64,000 nt of DNA from Combretum micranthum (Eukaryota > Streptophyta > Magnoliopsida > Myrtales > Combretaceae). This document shows, piece by piece, positions 36,240 to 49,566 of the stretch. The first letter of the stretch is position 1. Each line of letters opens with the position of its first letter. The stretch spans positions 434,001-498,000 of the forward strand of contig JAMXBD010001047.1 of NCBI GenBank assembly GCA_024138025.1. Direction: 5' to 3'. Position numbers and translations under genes: made by a program. Under the pieces are notes generated by a model that saw only the letters and a program-made list of their open reading frames with translations, had not been told where the DNA came from and did no database searches.

Positions 36240-36883
36240 TAGGGGTGTGCAAAAAAACCGATGAAACCAAAAATCGAATCGAAACCATAAAACCAATCTG
36301 AAAAATATGGTTAACCGGTTCATTGGTTTCGGTTTAGGACTATGGTTTTTATTTTTTCGTTTTCGGTTTGTGACCGCAAAAAACCGATGGTTAACAGTTA
36401 ACTGCTTCAAAATTTATAAATATATTATATATATAATATACATATACATATCTTTACTTATGTTAATATTCCTTGGATTTTGATTAAAATACTATTGTCT
36501 AATGTTTGATAGAGTTAATGTGGTAATTGATTTATTTTGTTTGTTGATAATGATATATCCAAAGATTTGTTTTTTCCCTTTTCCTTCATTTGCTTTTTTT
36601 TTTTAGCTCTTGAAATATATATAATAATTTAAAGAAAAAATCTATGATAAAGGCTAAAAAATAAGGTTCTTTTGAAATTATCAATCCAATTTGTTAAAAC
36701 CATTACGTTAAATGGTTAAAAACCGAAAACTGAATAAATTAACCGGATAAAATGGTTAATCGTTAAGGCGGTTAACCGTTTATAATAGACCAGTTAAGGA
36801 TCGGGATATTTAAAAACTGATCATTATGATTAGGTTCAAAATATAGAGTCACGGACCGATTAACCGATCCATGAACACCCCTA
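36240..36883. mobile_element. Non-autonomous hAT element, 644 bp
   Basis: The ends TAGGGGTGTGCA and, on the complement of the right, TAGGGGTGTTCA are inverted repeats. The right flank is CCTAGGAT (36,884-36,891) and the left flank CCTGGAT (36,233-36,239), an 8-bp duplication that has lost one base on the left. Subterminal DNA is rich in AACCGGTT, GGTTTTCGGTT and AACCGAAAAC words. No transposase is present. Its ends resemble those of the 2.75-kb hAT element at 42,182. Confidence 0.85.
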
Positions 36884-36891
36884 CCTAGGAT

Positions 36892-39800
36892 GGCAAGTCC
36901 AACCTCAATGGGACTCACTCGTCATAAAAATAAAGGAAAAAATGAAAAAAAAATATAAGTAAATAACATTAATTGTTTAAATTATTTGAATGTGAATAGT
37001 AAAAATTTACTATCTAGTCACAACATTTTAGTGACACGAGATTTAAGAGTACCTTAAAAGTATGTTTAATTTGGTTTATATAAATTTTTATTAAAAGTAA
37101 AATCTATTTTCTTAAGAATTAATATAAAAATTGATACTTGAACGTTCGCAAAAAGTTTAATCAGGAATCTGAAATTTGATTTTGAATAATTTGTGTAATG
37201 TTGCATTTGCGTGTATAGAAGACTTCTCATGAGGCAGGTTTATTTAGATTTATGAGTAGGCTTGTAGGTTATTTATATTATAGTATATAATTAAAATAAA
37301 AAGTAATTTCTATTTAATATATAAGCATAAATATATGGATAAAAATATAAATATGGAAATTTAAAAAAAATTTCCATTCTTAATTATTATTGTGTTCCAT
37401 TCATTTATTTACTTATATATTTATTTTGTATATATACAATACTGAATTTAATTTTATTTCACATCTTAACATTATAGGCAAGTTAGATCCACTTGTGAGC
37501 TATTTGAATTAAGCTCAACACTTAAGATTAATTTGTAAATAGTTGAGCTCAAAATAAAATTCTTTTATCTCAACCAGCTGGATTTAATCCTGAAGTTCAA
37601 GCTTGGTAGTTGATTTATTTCCAATCCTATCCACAGCATATTAGTTCAATCTCATAGCATAGGTGCGTTCTTACCTACGCTTTGCTTCCATTATTATATC
37701 TTTTTATTTATAGCCTACACGTAGAAGATTCGAATGAAATAAGACACAAGTGGAGGCAACATCTACCATTGTCATTCGTTATCCATAGATGTCTCAAAAC
37801 CAGCCTACTTTTGAATTATTTATATCTTGGGGGAAAAAGAAAACCTTCGAAAAGCAATAAATTAAGGTGCACGATAAGATAGATACATTGTGCTAGCAGC
37901 TCCCATGTAGGGAAAAACGTTTCATTAATACTAAGCCATCACGAGATTTATTGAGTGGTGTATAAGTATTAATAAAATTATAATAATAAATAATTTTTTT
38001 AAACTTTCTTACTATCATCATTATTTTCCATAATTATATTAATATTTTTACATTAATAATTCAGACACGTGAGGTATTTATATTAATCAATTTTATTTTA
38101 GTATGCACCTTTTACTGCCGGTGCCGGCCCACTTTATTATGATGAATCTCTAAACGACTTTATTAAAGATGGATTAGGGAGAAGGCAAAAAGTAAAAAAG
38201 AAGGATGGATCGAGGAGACGGTTTGCCAGATTGAGAGAAAACAGGCATGAAAAAAATGATGAGCTCATAGGCATGCTTAAAAGAGAACAACTATTTTATT
38301 TATGAAAAATTTGGAGTCTATGTCCGTCGTCCTCGTGTCCACTTCTTTTCTACGATGTATGATGTGAAATCGCCTATGTCTCTTGTCTGGTTGTGTTTTG
38401 TTGTGTCTATCCATTTTCTTCTAAACTTCGAATAAAATAGACCGTTCCTAGGTAAACTTGATGTATTTACTATTATTTACACCTTATGAATTAGACCTAA
38501 GACAATCCCTCCATATGATATATCGTATGATTTAATCATATTTTTTAGGATGGAAGCTTCCATAGGAACAACTAAAATTGCTTATTCTACATATATACAT
38601 ATATATATATATATTTGATAGAAGCTTATTTGAAAATTTAACTGTGATTTTTCTTAATGGTCATATATCATATCACCAATATCATTGTATAACTGATTAG
38701 ATTCCTCATATATTAACTCTTATAATCAATAAAATAATTATAATGAATATTTGGGTCACTCTTTTACATATCTTCTCGAAAGGATTTTTCCAAAACTGTG
38801 TCAATTGAACTGTTATATGTATCTATATATATATATGTATGATGTATTAAGTATTATATATATATATTTTGATATTTTAAAGATGAACTGAATGATTATA
38901 AATTTTTTTTATTTCTCTTTTACATATTTTACCTAAAGGATTTATTCAAAACTCAAGTCAACTGACGGTCTATTATAATAAATACTATTCCTTATGGTAA
39001 GGGTTACGTTATGACTCTTCCTCTTTGTTTTTTAATAAATGTCACATCATGCCATGATCTGGGGCATCCTTTCTGTCACAAAGGTATTTTCAATTCGTAG
39101 AAAATTATGATATTGCAACCATGATTGATGCCAACTAATATTTCTAGTCGACACATGATGATAGAAAATTTGAAAAAAAAAAAAAAAAAGAAAGATCTAA
39201 TTTATACCTTCAACCAATCCTTTCCTCACGGCTCGAGGAATTATAAACGAAAATTGTAGGGATGCTCCAGTCCAAATCAAAGCTGGATAGCAAAAGATAA
39301 AAATGGGGTCATCCTACCTTGGAAATTATTTTTATTCTTGAGGACTTGGATCTGGAAGGGTTCTGAGTATGTTCCCTGCTCGCACCCGCAGACCCATTCA
39401 ATCTGTTGTCCGGCCCATCCTGAAAAGAAAAAGAAATATAAAATAAAATAGAAATTATTTATTAATAAAATAAGAAATATAAACAATTATTCAAGTTCAC
39501 ATTATTGTTTGGATTATTGTTTTGATATTATTTTAATATTATTTTTAAATCGAATTGATACTGATATAATATCAATAAAAAATCAATAATTTTATTTATA
39601 ACCTAATCAAATCAAATCGATACCAATATTAAATTAATACCGATACGATATAGATAAAAAACTGATAATACAAACAGACGCTTAAAATCCAAACCTCCTA
39701 CGTCTAAGGCTACTGGGTTGGGTCCTAATCCAATTTCACCCATGGGACCCTCTCTATCAATTTGACGGTTTCTTATGGCAACACGTTAACCATTTAAATG

Positions 39801-42173
39801 CTCATTTAAATTTTTTATAGAGAGATTTCTAATAATTACTATCGGGTTAATCTTAGTGATGATATCTGAAGTTTTTTGAAATAATAAAAATATAGATAAA
39901 TAAAATTTTTATCTATAAAAATACTTAAAAATTTTAAATGTTTTACCTATGATATTTTTTACTCGAATCCAATCAAAACTTTGAGCTAACGTAAATAATT
40001 ATTACTTTTTAAAAAATAATTTTTCCTTCTACTTAACTATTTATTCTTTTGTTTTTTCACTCTCTTCTCCTCTTTCTCTCTCGTTCCCCCCTCTCTCTAC
40101 ACACTTCTTCTTCTTTTTCTTTCTATAAAGAAAAAGTTAGAGGGTAAAGATAGATAAAAGATTATGCTCTAGTTAATTCTACTCGGTTTATCTCACTCTT
40201 ACTAATTTTGATAATTTCATAAGTCTATTAATTGCAAAAAAAAAAAAAAAAAAAAAAGAAAATCATATCACACTGATTCGTTAAAGTTGTTTATTAACAT
40301 TTGCTATCTGTAGGAAATTACCCCTCAAGTAACAAGGAAATTTCTGTTTGCACTTAGTATTTGAATGCCAATGGTTGGTATTTTCGTTCTTCTTTTTCTT
40401 TTTCTTTTTCTTTTTTTTTTTCCATTCTTCTTACAGTGACATGTTTGCTTGGTCAAGGTTACTTTTGATTTACTAAACTAAACTAAAATTAGAAAGAAAT
40501 AGCAATAATATTTTATTGTTTTATAATTAGTATTCTAAAATTGAAAAATAAGAGGAATTCTTTATGAATTTCACATTATATGAATCGATATTTTTTATTG
40601 CAAATTTTAATAATTATTTTTATATAATTTTATTTACATCATTATATATATCATTAAGATATAAATATAAATATATATATATATATGCATTGGAAAAAAA
40701 GAATAAATAGTAGATGCGATTGATGTTGTCTCATCGTCTGTCGTTGTCTACGTTTGTTATAAGCTACTGAATTTGCCCAGCCTAATTACTGGTGTATGGA
40801 GTCAATGGCTTAAGACCAGGAGAAAGAGCCGAAACTATACATCAGCAATATTGTAATCATCTAGTAAATCATATATAAATAGGTGAATGGATTATACGTG
40901 CACTACGGATGACTGCGTGTAGTTTAAAATTTCAAATCAAAGTACATATGTCTAAATAAATTGATCTGGCCCCATCAAACTTAGTGAAGACAGTCTGTAT
41001 TTCATCGTGTAGTTTAAGTTTTGGGTTGTGTCCGGTGTTCTTTTGTTTTGATCTTTTTTTTTCCTCCTGGGAAGAAGAAGAAGAAGAGAGAGCAAACTAA
41101 AAATAAATAGATAATCAAATAAAAGAGAAATTATTTTTTAAAAATAATAATGATCCACGTCAACAAGGTGCAGGAAGTTTGGCTGGAGTAGGTCGAAGAT
41201 TTAAAAGTAAGGACATTTTTGTGTGTAAAAATTTTGTTTAGGTACATAATTAAATAAGATTGAGAAATTATTTTTTTAAAAATAACAATTTTTCATGTAA
41301 ACAAGGTGCAGGAAGTTTGATTGAAGTTGGTCGAAGATTTAAAAAGTTTGGATATTTTTATAATAAAATTTTATTTAGGTGCTGTTATAATATATTGAAA
41401 AAGTTCACATATTGCTAGAGCGAAACCTATCCGATAACTATTTACATTTATAAATAGATAATTTTGATAACTGTAAAATAATTAAAATATAAATTAATAA
41501 ATACCAAAATTATGTATCAAGGCCCAATGGTATGTTTTTAGTAACCTTGACTTATTTCCAAAAACCTTGATACAAGGTTTTTAATCTAGATCCTAGACTT
41601 GGGGCAAAGATGATGCCCTAGATCATTATAAAAAATCTAAGTTTTAAAATAAAATTTTTTTTGTAAACTTAATATTCATCTAAAAATTATTGTCTCTTAT
41701 TCTATTTTTAAAACAAAAAATTATTTTACTAATTCTCTATCACAAAATTTTCATCTTCAAAAGTTAATTTTTTATCGTAAACATTTGTCGCGTGGCAATG
41801 GCTTGTTTTCTATCTGTCATTTTTTTTTTTTCTAATTTCCTTTTCTTTTTTTTTCTTTTTCAACGTACATTCAAATGGTCTTAATCTGTTGACCTGTTAT
41901 TTTGATCTCTGTCATACCAACATTAAAGCCGATGATCCTGTGACAGTGATGACCTCGTGGTTAGTGATATCACCTTCGTAGTTGTAAATAAAAAAAAAAA
42001 AAAAAAGGCTAGTTAAAACCATCTGTCGGTATTAAATTTAGCTGTGTCAGACCGTTCTTGCAAGTTGCATATATTTATCCATATATGTGCATTAATTAAA
42101 CACAACTTGTTTGACAAAGAAAAAGCAATTAAGTGACATGACCCACGAAAATAAGGAATGAACATTGTTAGAC
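36892..42173. other. AT-rich intergenic stretch, no gene seen
   Basis: About 5.3 kb with poly-A and poly-T runs, TATATA tracts (38,605, 38,830, 40,670) and a CT-rich tract near 40,060-40,130. The short open frames at 37,682 and 39,277 resemble no family I know. The only organised feature I found is the 137-bp-period duplication at 41.1-41.4 kb. Confidence 0.45.
41125..41383. repeat. Diverged tandem duplication, period ~137 bp
   Basis: Two copies start at 41,125 and 41,262. Both read GAGAAATTATTTTTT, then AACAAGGTGCAGGAAGTTTG, then GGTCGAAGATTTAAAA, and end TTTATTTAGGTGC or similar. The differences are scattered, so the duplication is not recent. Confidence 0.7.
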
Positions 42174-42181
42174 GCTATGAC

Positions 42182-44932
42182 AGGGGTGTTCACGGTTTGA
42201 TTAATCGATTCGTGATCTTATTTTTTATTTAATCATAATGATCAAATTTTTAATATTCTGATTCTAAACTATCCATTAAGAACGGTTAACCACCTTAATG
42301 GTTAACCATTTTTTCAGTTAATTTTTTTGGTTTTTGGTTTTTAACCGTTCAATATAATGGTTATGCAAAATTTGCCGTTAAACATATTTTTCAATATGTC
42401 CATAAAAAAATTAGAATACTTTTTTCAATATGTGAAATAGTTGTTAATATATATCGGTACCATCAATCATAATAGCCTTTTGCTCCTATGTTCTTATCAT
42501 TGTTATCAACCTTGATCGGTTGAACTCAATACAAAATCTTAATCAAACACCACTATTCCAATTTTCAAACATATATGTATTTGTTTCTTCTCATCTCAAT
42601 TATTCATTTCCACATAATTCATGTTGAAAACACCGAAAAAACATACAATAATGAAAAATCCTTTAAGAGCACAACTATTATCAAATAAAAACATGATTGT
42701 TCCAATATGTTTATTTTCAACAAAACATGGCAATGGCGTTGGCGACAAATCAGTAGTACCAATTTGATTTGCTTGTGTTACTATTCCCTTCTTGAGATCT
42801 CTCTTCCTTTATGTAGAACAAAAATAGCAAAATAAGAAATAAAAAATCCACTTGTAATTATTAATCAAACAAGAATTTATAAATATGGACTGGAATATAT
42901 AATAGCAAAACAAAGCAAGAAAAAATACACTATAGAAATCAACTTACATTCTCTTCTCAATCATCAATCGTGCAAAGAGGATGATCTTCTGTAATGCAAG
43001 ATGTTTCTATAGAAAAAAAAGTAGAAAAAAACAAAGAATTTCAATAATTTCTACATAGAAGTAAAAGATCAATAAAACAAAAAAAAAAAAATGAAAAGTA
43101 GAAATACTTTTACCTATGGATATCAACTTTAGTTGTTCCAAGATAGGCTCAAGATATATTGGTTGACTTGAATTCCTCAATCAATTTGTCCACGAATTAA
43201 AGCTTCCACAAATCTAGGTGTAAGAGCACTCCGAAATGAATCAAGCATACGCCCAGTGTTAAAAGCAGATTTACTAGCAACTGTAGACACGAATAGCTAA
43301 CACATTCCTTGTTATCAAAGCCATCGTTAGGTATTTAGATGAATTTTTTTCCACCAACCCAATATATCAAAAGAAGGTACCTTCCTCTCACAATCATCAT
43401 GCAAATATTTTTCTAATTCCTTTTGAATCCTCACTTCCTTTATCCTCACCATGCTTCATGAACTTATTATCTAAGTATTGGCCTACATCTTGATATTCAT
43501 CAACCACCATAGATGTGTGCAAATCTTGTTGTTCTTCTCTTATTTAGATAGTAGATGTAAGTTTGGAAGCACCATAAGACTCAAACAAAGAGTCCAAAAC
43601 AAGTCTCACCTTTTCTTTTAGTTTGTTTGCAATACCCACATCATAAAATTTACCAAGCATATAGTCAACATATTTCAATATGCATCTAGGATCAACAACT
43701 AATGCAATAAATAACAAAACATTGATATTATCAATATTTGCCTAATACTTGTCATACTTCTTCTTCATCCTAAGAGCCATTGCTTTCAAACTAGGATCTC
43801 TACCTTTTTCAATCATATCAGAAATCATCATGTCAAGACCATAAATCTTTTTCATATATTCATTACTAGTGACATGAAGTGCACTAGACAAGCTCAAAGT
43901 AGTGTCATAGAAAATCTTAAGAAAAGACAATAATAATCTAGCATATTCCCAATCATCAAATATTGGAGTACCCTTCTTCATAGTAAGATCCATAGAATAC
44001 CTACTATCAGTGACCTCTAACAAATCAAAAGCTTTTTGAAATTTCAAAGCTGCCTCCAACGTTAGGTATGTTGATTTCTATCTAGTCTCCACATCTAAGC
44101 ATAAATGACTCTTACTATCAATCTTCTCTTTCTCTACGCAATTTTTAAACTTTTGGTTCCTAGAAGGAGAAGATTTCACATACCCTGCTGCATGTTTAAT
44201 TCTCACAATAGAGTCATTTATTTCACATAAACCATCTTTTACAACTAAATTCAAAATATGTGCAACACATCTCAGATGCAAGTGCTCACCCCCCAAGATA
44301 CTTATCTTCCAACTATTTAACTTTCTTTTCAAATACTGTAAGCCCAAATCATTTGATAAGGCATTGTCAACAGTTACAATAAATACCCTATCAATTCCCC
44401 AATTAAGTAAACACCTCTCAACAGCCATGCTAATTACCTCCCCAGAATGACCAGAAATTGGACACAGCGAATTGCGAAGAGGACTGGGGATTGCTAAACT
44501 AAGGGCTACGCTGCTGTAGTGAGGAAATGAAATCCGTAGTTGAAGTTAAGGGAAAGGAAGGAAGAAGAGAGGGGCTGTGTGGGGCGTAGCTGTGTGGCGT
44601 GTGCGGCTAAGAAAAAGAACGAGCAGGGTTTCCAATTTCCAATTCCAACGTTGAACATCTTAGCTTTATATTTTTTTAAAAAAGTAATTATATGGGTATA
44701 TTTTAAAAAAGTAATTATATGAGTATATTATAAATTATATATATATATTATAATTATGGATCGGTTAACCGAATCTATCGGATTTTAGTATCTAAAAACC
44801 AAAACTGAAAACCGAAAAAATTAAAAATGGTAATTTTAAACCGAAACCGATGGATAGTTAACCCTTTTTTTCGGATTGGTTTTCCGGTTTCGGTTCGGTT
44901 ATCCTAAACATTCGATTTTTTGCATACTCCTA
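42182..44932 (-). mobile_element. hAT element, 2.75 kb, with decayed transposase
   Basis: Perfect 8-bp duplications GCTATGAC at 42,174-42,181 and 44,933-44,940. The left end reads AGGGGTGTTCA and the complement of the right end TAGGAGTATGCA, so the left end may have lost a T. GGTTAACC and GGTTTTCGG words flank both ends. The transposase remnant is on the minus strand. Its N-terminal third, including any BED zinc finger, is missing, so the copy is internally deleted as well as mutated. Confidence 0.9.
43140..44470 (-). pseudogene. hAT transposase (RICESLEEPER-like) remnant
   Basis: On the minus strand from 44,470 down: GHSGEVI, WGIDRVFIVTVDNALSND and CVAHILNLVVKDGL, the RNase-H-like transposase core. 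After LCLDVETR an in-frame TAG stands where the family has Trp, in the ETRWNSTY phrase. EAALKFQKAF follows, then a helical stretch. A second TAG after YDKY (near 43,742) again replaces Trp. Near 43,350-43,150 come SSKYLTMALITRNVLAIRVS and SAFNTGRMLDSFRSALTP, the hAT C-terminal dimerisation domain. Further stops, such as one near 43,540, prevent a complete protein. RICESLEEPER proteins include domesticated transposases, but the inverted repeats, target duplication and stops show that this is a dead transposon copy. Confidence 0.87.
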
Positions 44933-44940
44933 GCTATGAC

Positions 44941-45427
44941 GAAATATCGAAAAAACTACCTCAACTTTTGATTTTTCTTTTTAATTTTGCACATGAAATC
45001 TACCTTTTTTAAATAAATCTTTTTTTTTCTTGTCAAATCTACTAGGGAGATGCTTGCACTTGTAATCTTCATTAAATTTGCATTCATTAAGTATCATCAT
45101 AAGTAATTATAAATGTTAGGTATAAATTTACAAAAATCAGCCAAACTGCAGATTCTAATTTCGAGGTTATCCCTAAAAGAGTTGGGAAAAAAAAAATAAA
45201 AAAGATACATAAATGGCAAAACCGAGATAAGCGGACAACATGATATGAACATAAATATTTTTCTAATTCCTCTGGAAGCGTGGTGGGCCAAAGTAGGTCT
45301 GGGAATATTTGGAAAATTAATGTGAAGCCATAAAGCAATGACAGACTGCTTGTTGCCAAGTCCATATTGGAGTGCTTGACTGAGGAAGATGAGATAAATT
45401 AGCTAATAATAACACACACTCTCCATC
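44941..45427. promoter_or_regulatory. Upstream region of the first PR-10 gene
   Basis: Starts directly after the hAT target duplication. Near 45,364-45,380 it shares CATATTGGAGTGCTT with the second PR-10 gene (TATATTGGAATGCTT near 54,206), at almost the same distance from the ATG (about 191 and 199 bases). This is probably retained promoter DNA from the gene duplication. Confidence 0.55.
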
Positions 45428-45435
45428 TATAAATA
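45428..45435 (+). promoter_or_regulatory. TATA box of the first PR-10 gene
   Basis: TATAAATA lies 127 bases upstream of the ATG at 45,555, leaving room for a leader of about 95 bases. Confidence 0.65.
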
Positions 45436-45554
45436 TCACTTAGTGGAACCGCTCTCATCACACAAGCTCTAGATTTTGCAGTAGTAGCACCATCACCTCT
45501 AATTATCATATTTCTCAAGGTCTGTTTCTTTTTTTCCTTATCAACTAGGAGAAG

Positions 45555-46743
45555 ATGGGTTTCACCTACAACGAAGAGTTCTCTTGCAAAGTTTCCGCAA
45601 AGAGAATGTTCAAGGTTTTGATCACTGAATCCCACATCCATCTTCCTAAGATTGTTCCTGATGGAATTAAGAGCATTGAATATGTTCATGGAGAGGGTTG
45701 TGTTGCTGGAGCCATCAAGGAAACCAAATTCGCTGAAGGTTAGTTTGTAAAACATTTTCACATTACAAAATTATAGACGAGTGTCTCTAATATGCTGTAT
45801 TTCTATTTATAGATATTTATATGTATCTAATAAATTTTAAAAAATATAAAAAATATTTGTTAATATGTGTCAGATATTTATTCGTTGAAAGAAGGAAAGC
45901 AGCAAATTTTTTCCATCAAGATGATGGCATAGTAAGAGTGAAGTGACTTTACGTAAAAGACGTTTCTATAAATTGTCACACGCCACGTGTGTAAGAGGAA
46001 GCCAGGATAAATATTACTATATTTGTAATATGACAGTGTTAAAGAATAAATTATAAAACATTACCATTTAAATTTTACAAATACTGTAATTTTATTGGGT
46101 TTATCCATCGCCAGTCAATGTACGTGAGATCTAATACCTATAGAATTTTTCTTGTATTATATTGCACTTACACTACTTCGAATTCTTAAAATATAATATT
46201 TTTATCTATCTTAAAGTTGAGGTTAGGAATTCTGTATTCTTTATAAGCATATCATATCTTTGAAAGCAACCAAAATAACTAATGGAAAAGATTTTTAAAA
46301 ACAATATATAAAGGTTTATGATTAAAATAAATGATCGATATGTTGCACAATGAGTACTATGAGTATGCGACTTTATATGGATACAGATATAGATTTTTAA
46401 ATAGGTATCAATCCATTTTAACTGTTTCATGACCTCATCACATTTAGGTGGCCATTTTAAGTGCTTGAAGCATAGGATGGATGCTATTGATGAAGAGAAA
46501 TGCTACTGCAAATACACTTTGGTCGAGGGTGATGTTATCTTTGATAGAATCGAGTCCATTGAGTATGAGATGAAATTAGAAGCAGCAGGTGATGGCTGCG
46601 TCTGCAAGATGACTAGTGTATACCACACCAAGGCTGGAGTAGAGCTTAATGAGGAGGAAGTGAAAAAGGGTAAAGAAAAGGCTCTTGGGCTATTCAAGGC
46701 GGTTGAAGATTACCTCCTTGCTCACCCAGAAGTTTGTGCTTAA
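45555..46743 (+). CDS. PR-10 / Bet v 1 family protein, first paralogue
   Basis: Two exons, 45,555-45,738 and 46,448-46,743, join in frame (480 nt, 159 residues, the usual size). The intron splits a glycine codon at residue 62, the conserved intron position of PR-10 genes. The product starts MGFTYNEEF. Its glycine-rich loop at about residues 46-55 is GEGCVAGAIK, where the family norm is GxGGxGxxK: a Cys replaces a Gly and one residue is added. YCKYTLVEGDV and the C-terminal helix (EEEVKKGKEKALGLFKAVEDYLLA) are typical. These proteins have no signal peptide, bind hydrophobic ligands in a central cavity and are induced by pathogens or abiotic stress, roles known from the family only. The class also includes enzymes such as norcoclaurine synthase; nothing here points to a specific reaction. 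Confidence 0.93.
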
Positions 46744-46822
46744 GTGTTATTTGATTTGGAATTTCCTAAGTGAAAAAAACTGAGTGTTTTTTTCTCTCTT
46801 GGGTCTTGTATTTGAGAACTAA

Positions 46823-46828
46823 AATAAA
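46823..46828 (+). terminator. Possible polyadenylation signal, first PR-10 gene
   Basis: AATAAA 80 bases after the stop codon, followed by T-rich DNA. Another AATAAA-like word lies near 46,937. Confidence 0.5.
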
Positions 46829-47689
46829 AGGCTATTGGACTTTACTTTCTTTCTTTTTCATTTTTCTTTTTAACCACTACTCCAATACGGGGTTTGGTGT
46901 TGTGTGTTTGATGTATACAAACTATGAGTGGATGCAAATAAAATATGATATTCGAGGTTTGTCTATTCTTATGTCTTCCTCCTTTAACTAAACTTGAGGC
47001 AGAGAGAGCAAATATTCAATTATGGTTGCCTTGTTGATTTATTTTCACTTGCAAAGAAAAAACATAAAAGTAAATTGTATGAACATTTATTTTAAATCTT
47101 TTAAAACCGTGTCCTACTTTTTAAAACGTCAACACATGTAGTTTTACAGTTAAGGTGTTGATTTTTTTAAAAATAAAAGATAACCATGCATTACAATTTA
47201 CCCTAAATATTCATTTTGGGTTTTGGGGTGGAGGCTCTAATTTTTTTTTTTTTTTTTTTTTTGAAATGCAGGGTTTGTGCAATTATAAATGATTTTAGTG
47301 TTGTCAGTGCAATCTACTTGTTGCAAAAACGTTTGTAGACTTTTTTGTGGCTTTTTATTTGTTATATTTTAAAACTGATAATTATCAAATGGTGTTGTAT
47401 AATTTCAAGATATTGCAGTTGCTATAGGTGCAATTAATGGTGGGGGATGAAGATTGCATCCGGTAGCTAGTGTGATGTGAACTAATAAGAAGTTAATATG
47501 AGATGGCATTGTTACAAAGATTTTATTAAATTTTATATTATTTAGGGTAGATAAGATATCATCATCATCACCTTGATATTCTTTTTTATTATTACAATTT
47601 GGTTAGATTGGTATCTTAATTACAACATTTCAAATCTTTTAGTTTTTTTTTCCTTAACTTCTTTTAGTTTTTTTTTATTTATATTTTGA
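46829..47689. other. Intergenic DNA after the first PR-10 gene
   Basis: AT-rich with a poly-T run near 47,240-47,262. I see no gene. It leads into the repeat sequence that starts near 47,690. Confidence 0.4.
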
Positions 47690-49234
47690 ATAGGAGGTTT
47701 TTTTTAAAACGTAAATCGACAGAGTTCATAATGAAATAAATAAAGACATTGATTTAATAAAAAGAATTAATTTCTCATATGGTGATTTTGAAGCCCCTTG
47801 TAAACGTGAGATTTTTCATACTAGTAAAATAAATTGAAATAGAAATATAAAATATAGATGGGCAATATTAGACTCAAAAAGGACTTTAGAATAAAACCAC
47901 AAATAGTAATGAGCTTATGTATAATTTCAAACCCTAAAACAAAGTTCTATAGATAATAATAGATATTAAAGATAGAATTGCATAGCTAGTTTCAAAAATT
48001 CAAAATATAGAAATAATTTAAATAAGATTTCAAGAGAATCAGAAGGTCAATAATCAATAATGCTTATAGTTAAAAAACAGTAATTTAAGGATAAACTGTT
48101 AGGGTTATAAATACATAAAAAGAATAAAAATAGATCTATAACTAACAACCTAGACCCCAAATAAATATTTGGATCACATCATTGCTCTAATTATTAAATT
48201 CTAATGCTATTAAGGATTGAAATGAAAATTAACCTATTAAGCTTAGCAAACCCTAATTGGGTGAGCTAAAATCCTAAAAATAATTAATTGCGTAAACTTT
48301 AAACCAAAAGTTGAACCCAATAATAACCTAGAAAATTTGTGAAACCTTTATATAAATTTTGAGATATAAAATAATTGATCTAAATATACCCGTTTAACTT
48401 AGTAAACTACCCTAAAACTAAGACAAATAATTAACTAAATAATATTATATTATTTTCTTTTCAAATTCGGTGCAATTTGCATAGATTGCATAGTTGGGAA
48501 CTTCTTGAAATCAACCAGCTGAAATCTTGAAGAAAAGAGTCAAGAAAAGCAAACAAAGTCAAAGAAAAATAACAAAGAAACCAACAAAAATAAGCCAAAC
48601 AGATAAGCTTATTTAATGAAAGAAGAATTGCAAATGCAAGTTGCAAATCAGTGGAGAACTTTGGCCGAAATTGTTAAGTGCTACCTCTCCTTCCATCTAT
48701 ATATATAACACCATAATGAACTAAAAACAAAGCTTTTAAGAACATAAAACAACAACCAAACCAACAACAAACCACACCAATAATAACTCCAGATTCGTCT
48801 TTACAAACCATTAACATAATCAACAACTCAAACATGAAACAAACTCCATTAAAACATAAACGGGTTCGGAAAAGGAACAACAAAGGTAAGAGAAAATTCA
48901 TTTTAGTTGATTTAAGTGTTAAACATTATTCTAAATAATGTTTCTTGTTGACCTAAGTTCAAATCTAGCCTTGGAGGAGAGTTTAGAACTTCTGAATCAG
49001 CTCAAACAAGGGAATATCTAGTCTTAAAACTCTATTAATGCATTATCATATATGTAGAAGTTAGGAACCATGTAATTGATGATTATAGGATGTTGTTTGT
49101 ATTGTTATGACATGAGAAATACTTATAGACCATGTAAAGACACTTAGAAGAAGTTTAAATACAAATATAATGTGTTTATTTTATAAGAACGTTAAGTTTT
49201 GAATCAAAGAAAATTGAGGAAAATGATGAACAGT

Positions 49235-49530
49235 ATCAATACCGGTACTACGTCAGCGGTGTATGTGCTCAACGCTGGCTGCATAATGAAATAGGTCGGC
49301 AGTGTTGAGACAGTGTGCATTGAATAGAAGCTACGTAAAATTCATTTTTATGTAAAATGAATGAACACTGGCAATTCAAATCTTTATGACGGCAGCATTC
49401 GTGCTGGCGTACATTGTAAAGTTGGCGGCCTTGAGCTAGCGTACACTGATACAAAAATGTATGTAAAATATAAGAACGCCAACATCTAGGTTTCATCATT
49501 GGCAGCATTGGATGTCGGCATACGTATAAA
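49235..49530. repeat. Degenerate word block, GGCGGC/GGCAGC-TTGA type, part 1
   Basis: Words such as TCGGCAGTGTTGAG, GGCAGCATT, GGCGGCCTTGAG and GCCAACATCTAGG recur at irregular spacing, with ACGTCAGCGG near 49,250. The same vocabulary returns at 52,840-53,415. Confidence 0.6.
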
Positions 49531-49566
49531 TTATCTCTGGAATGAAATTTGTTTCGTCCAAAATAA

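Noticed and set aside
41925..41985. Possible box C/D snoRNA (two TGATGA-like boxes)
   Set aside because: No CTGA box or terminal stem at a suitable distance.
45097..45365. Minus-strand open frames upstream of the first PR-10 gene
   Set aside because: They cover its promoter region, are hydrophobic by composition and resemble no family.
45399..45761. 120-codon minus-strand open frame over PR-10 exon 1
   Set aside because: Complement of a real coding exon; the plus-strand PR-10 frame explains it.
46503..46697. Minus-strand open frame over PR-10 exon 2
   Set aside because: Shadow of the coding strand.
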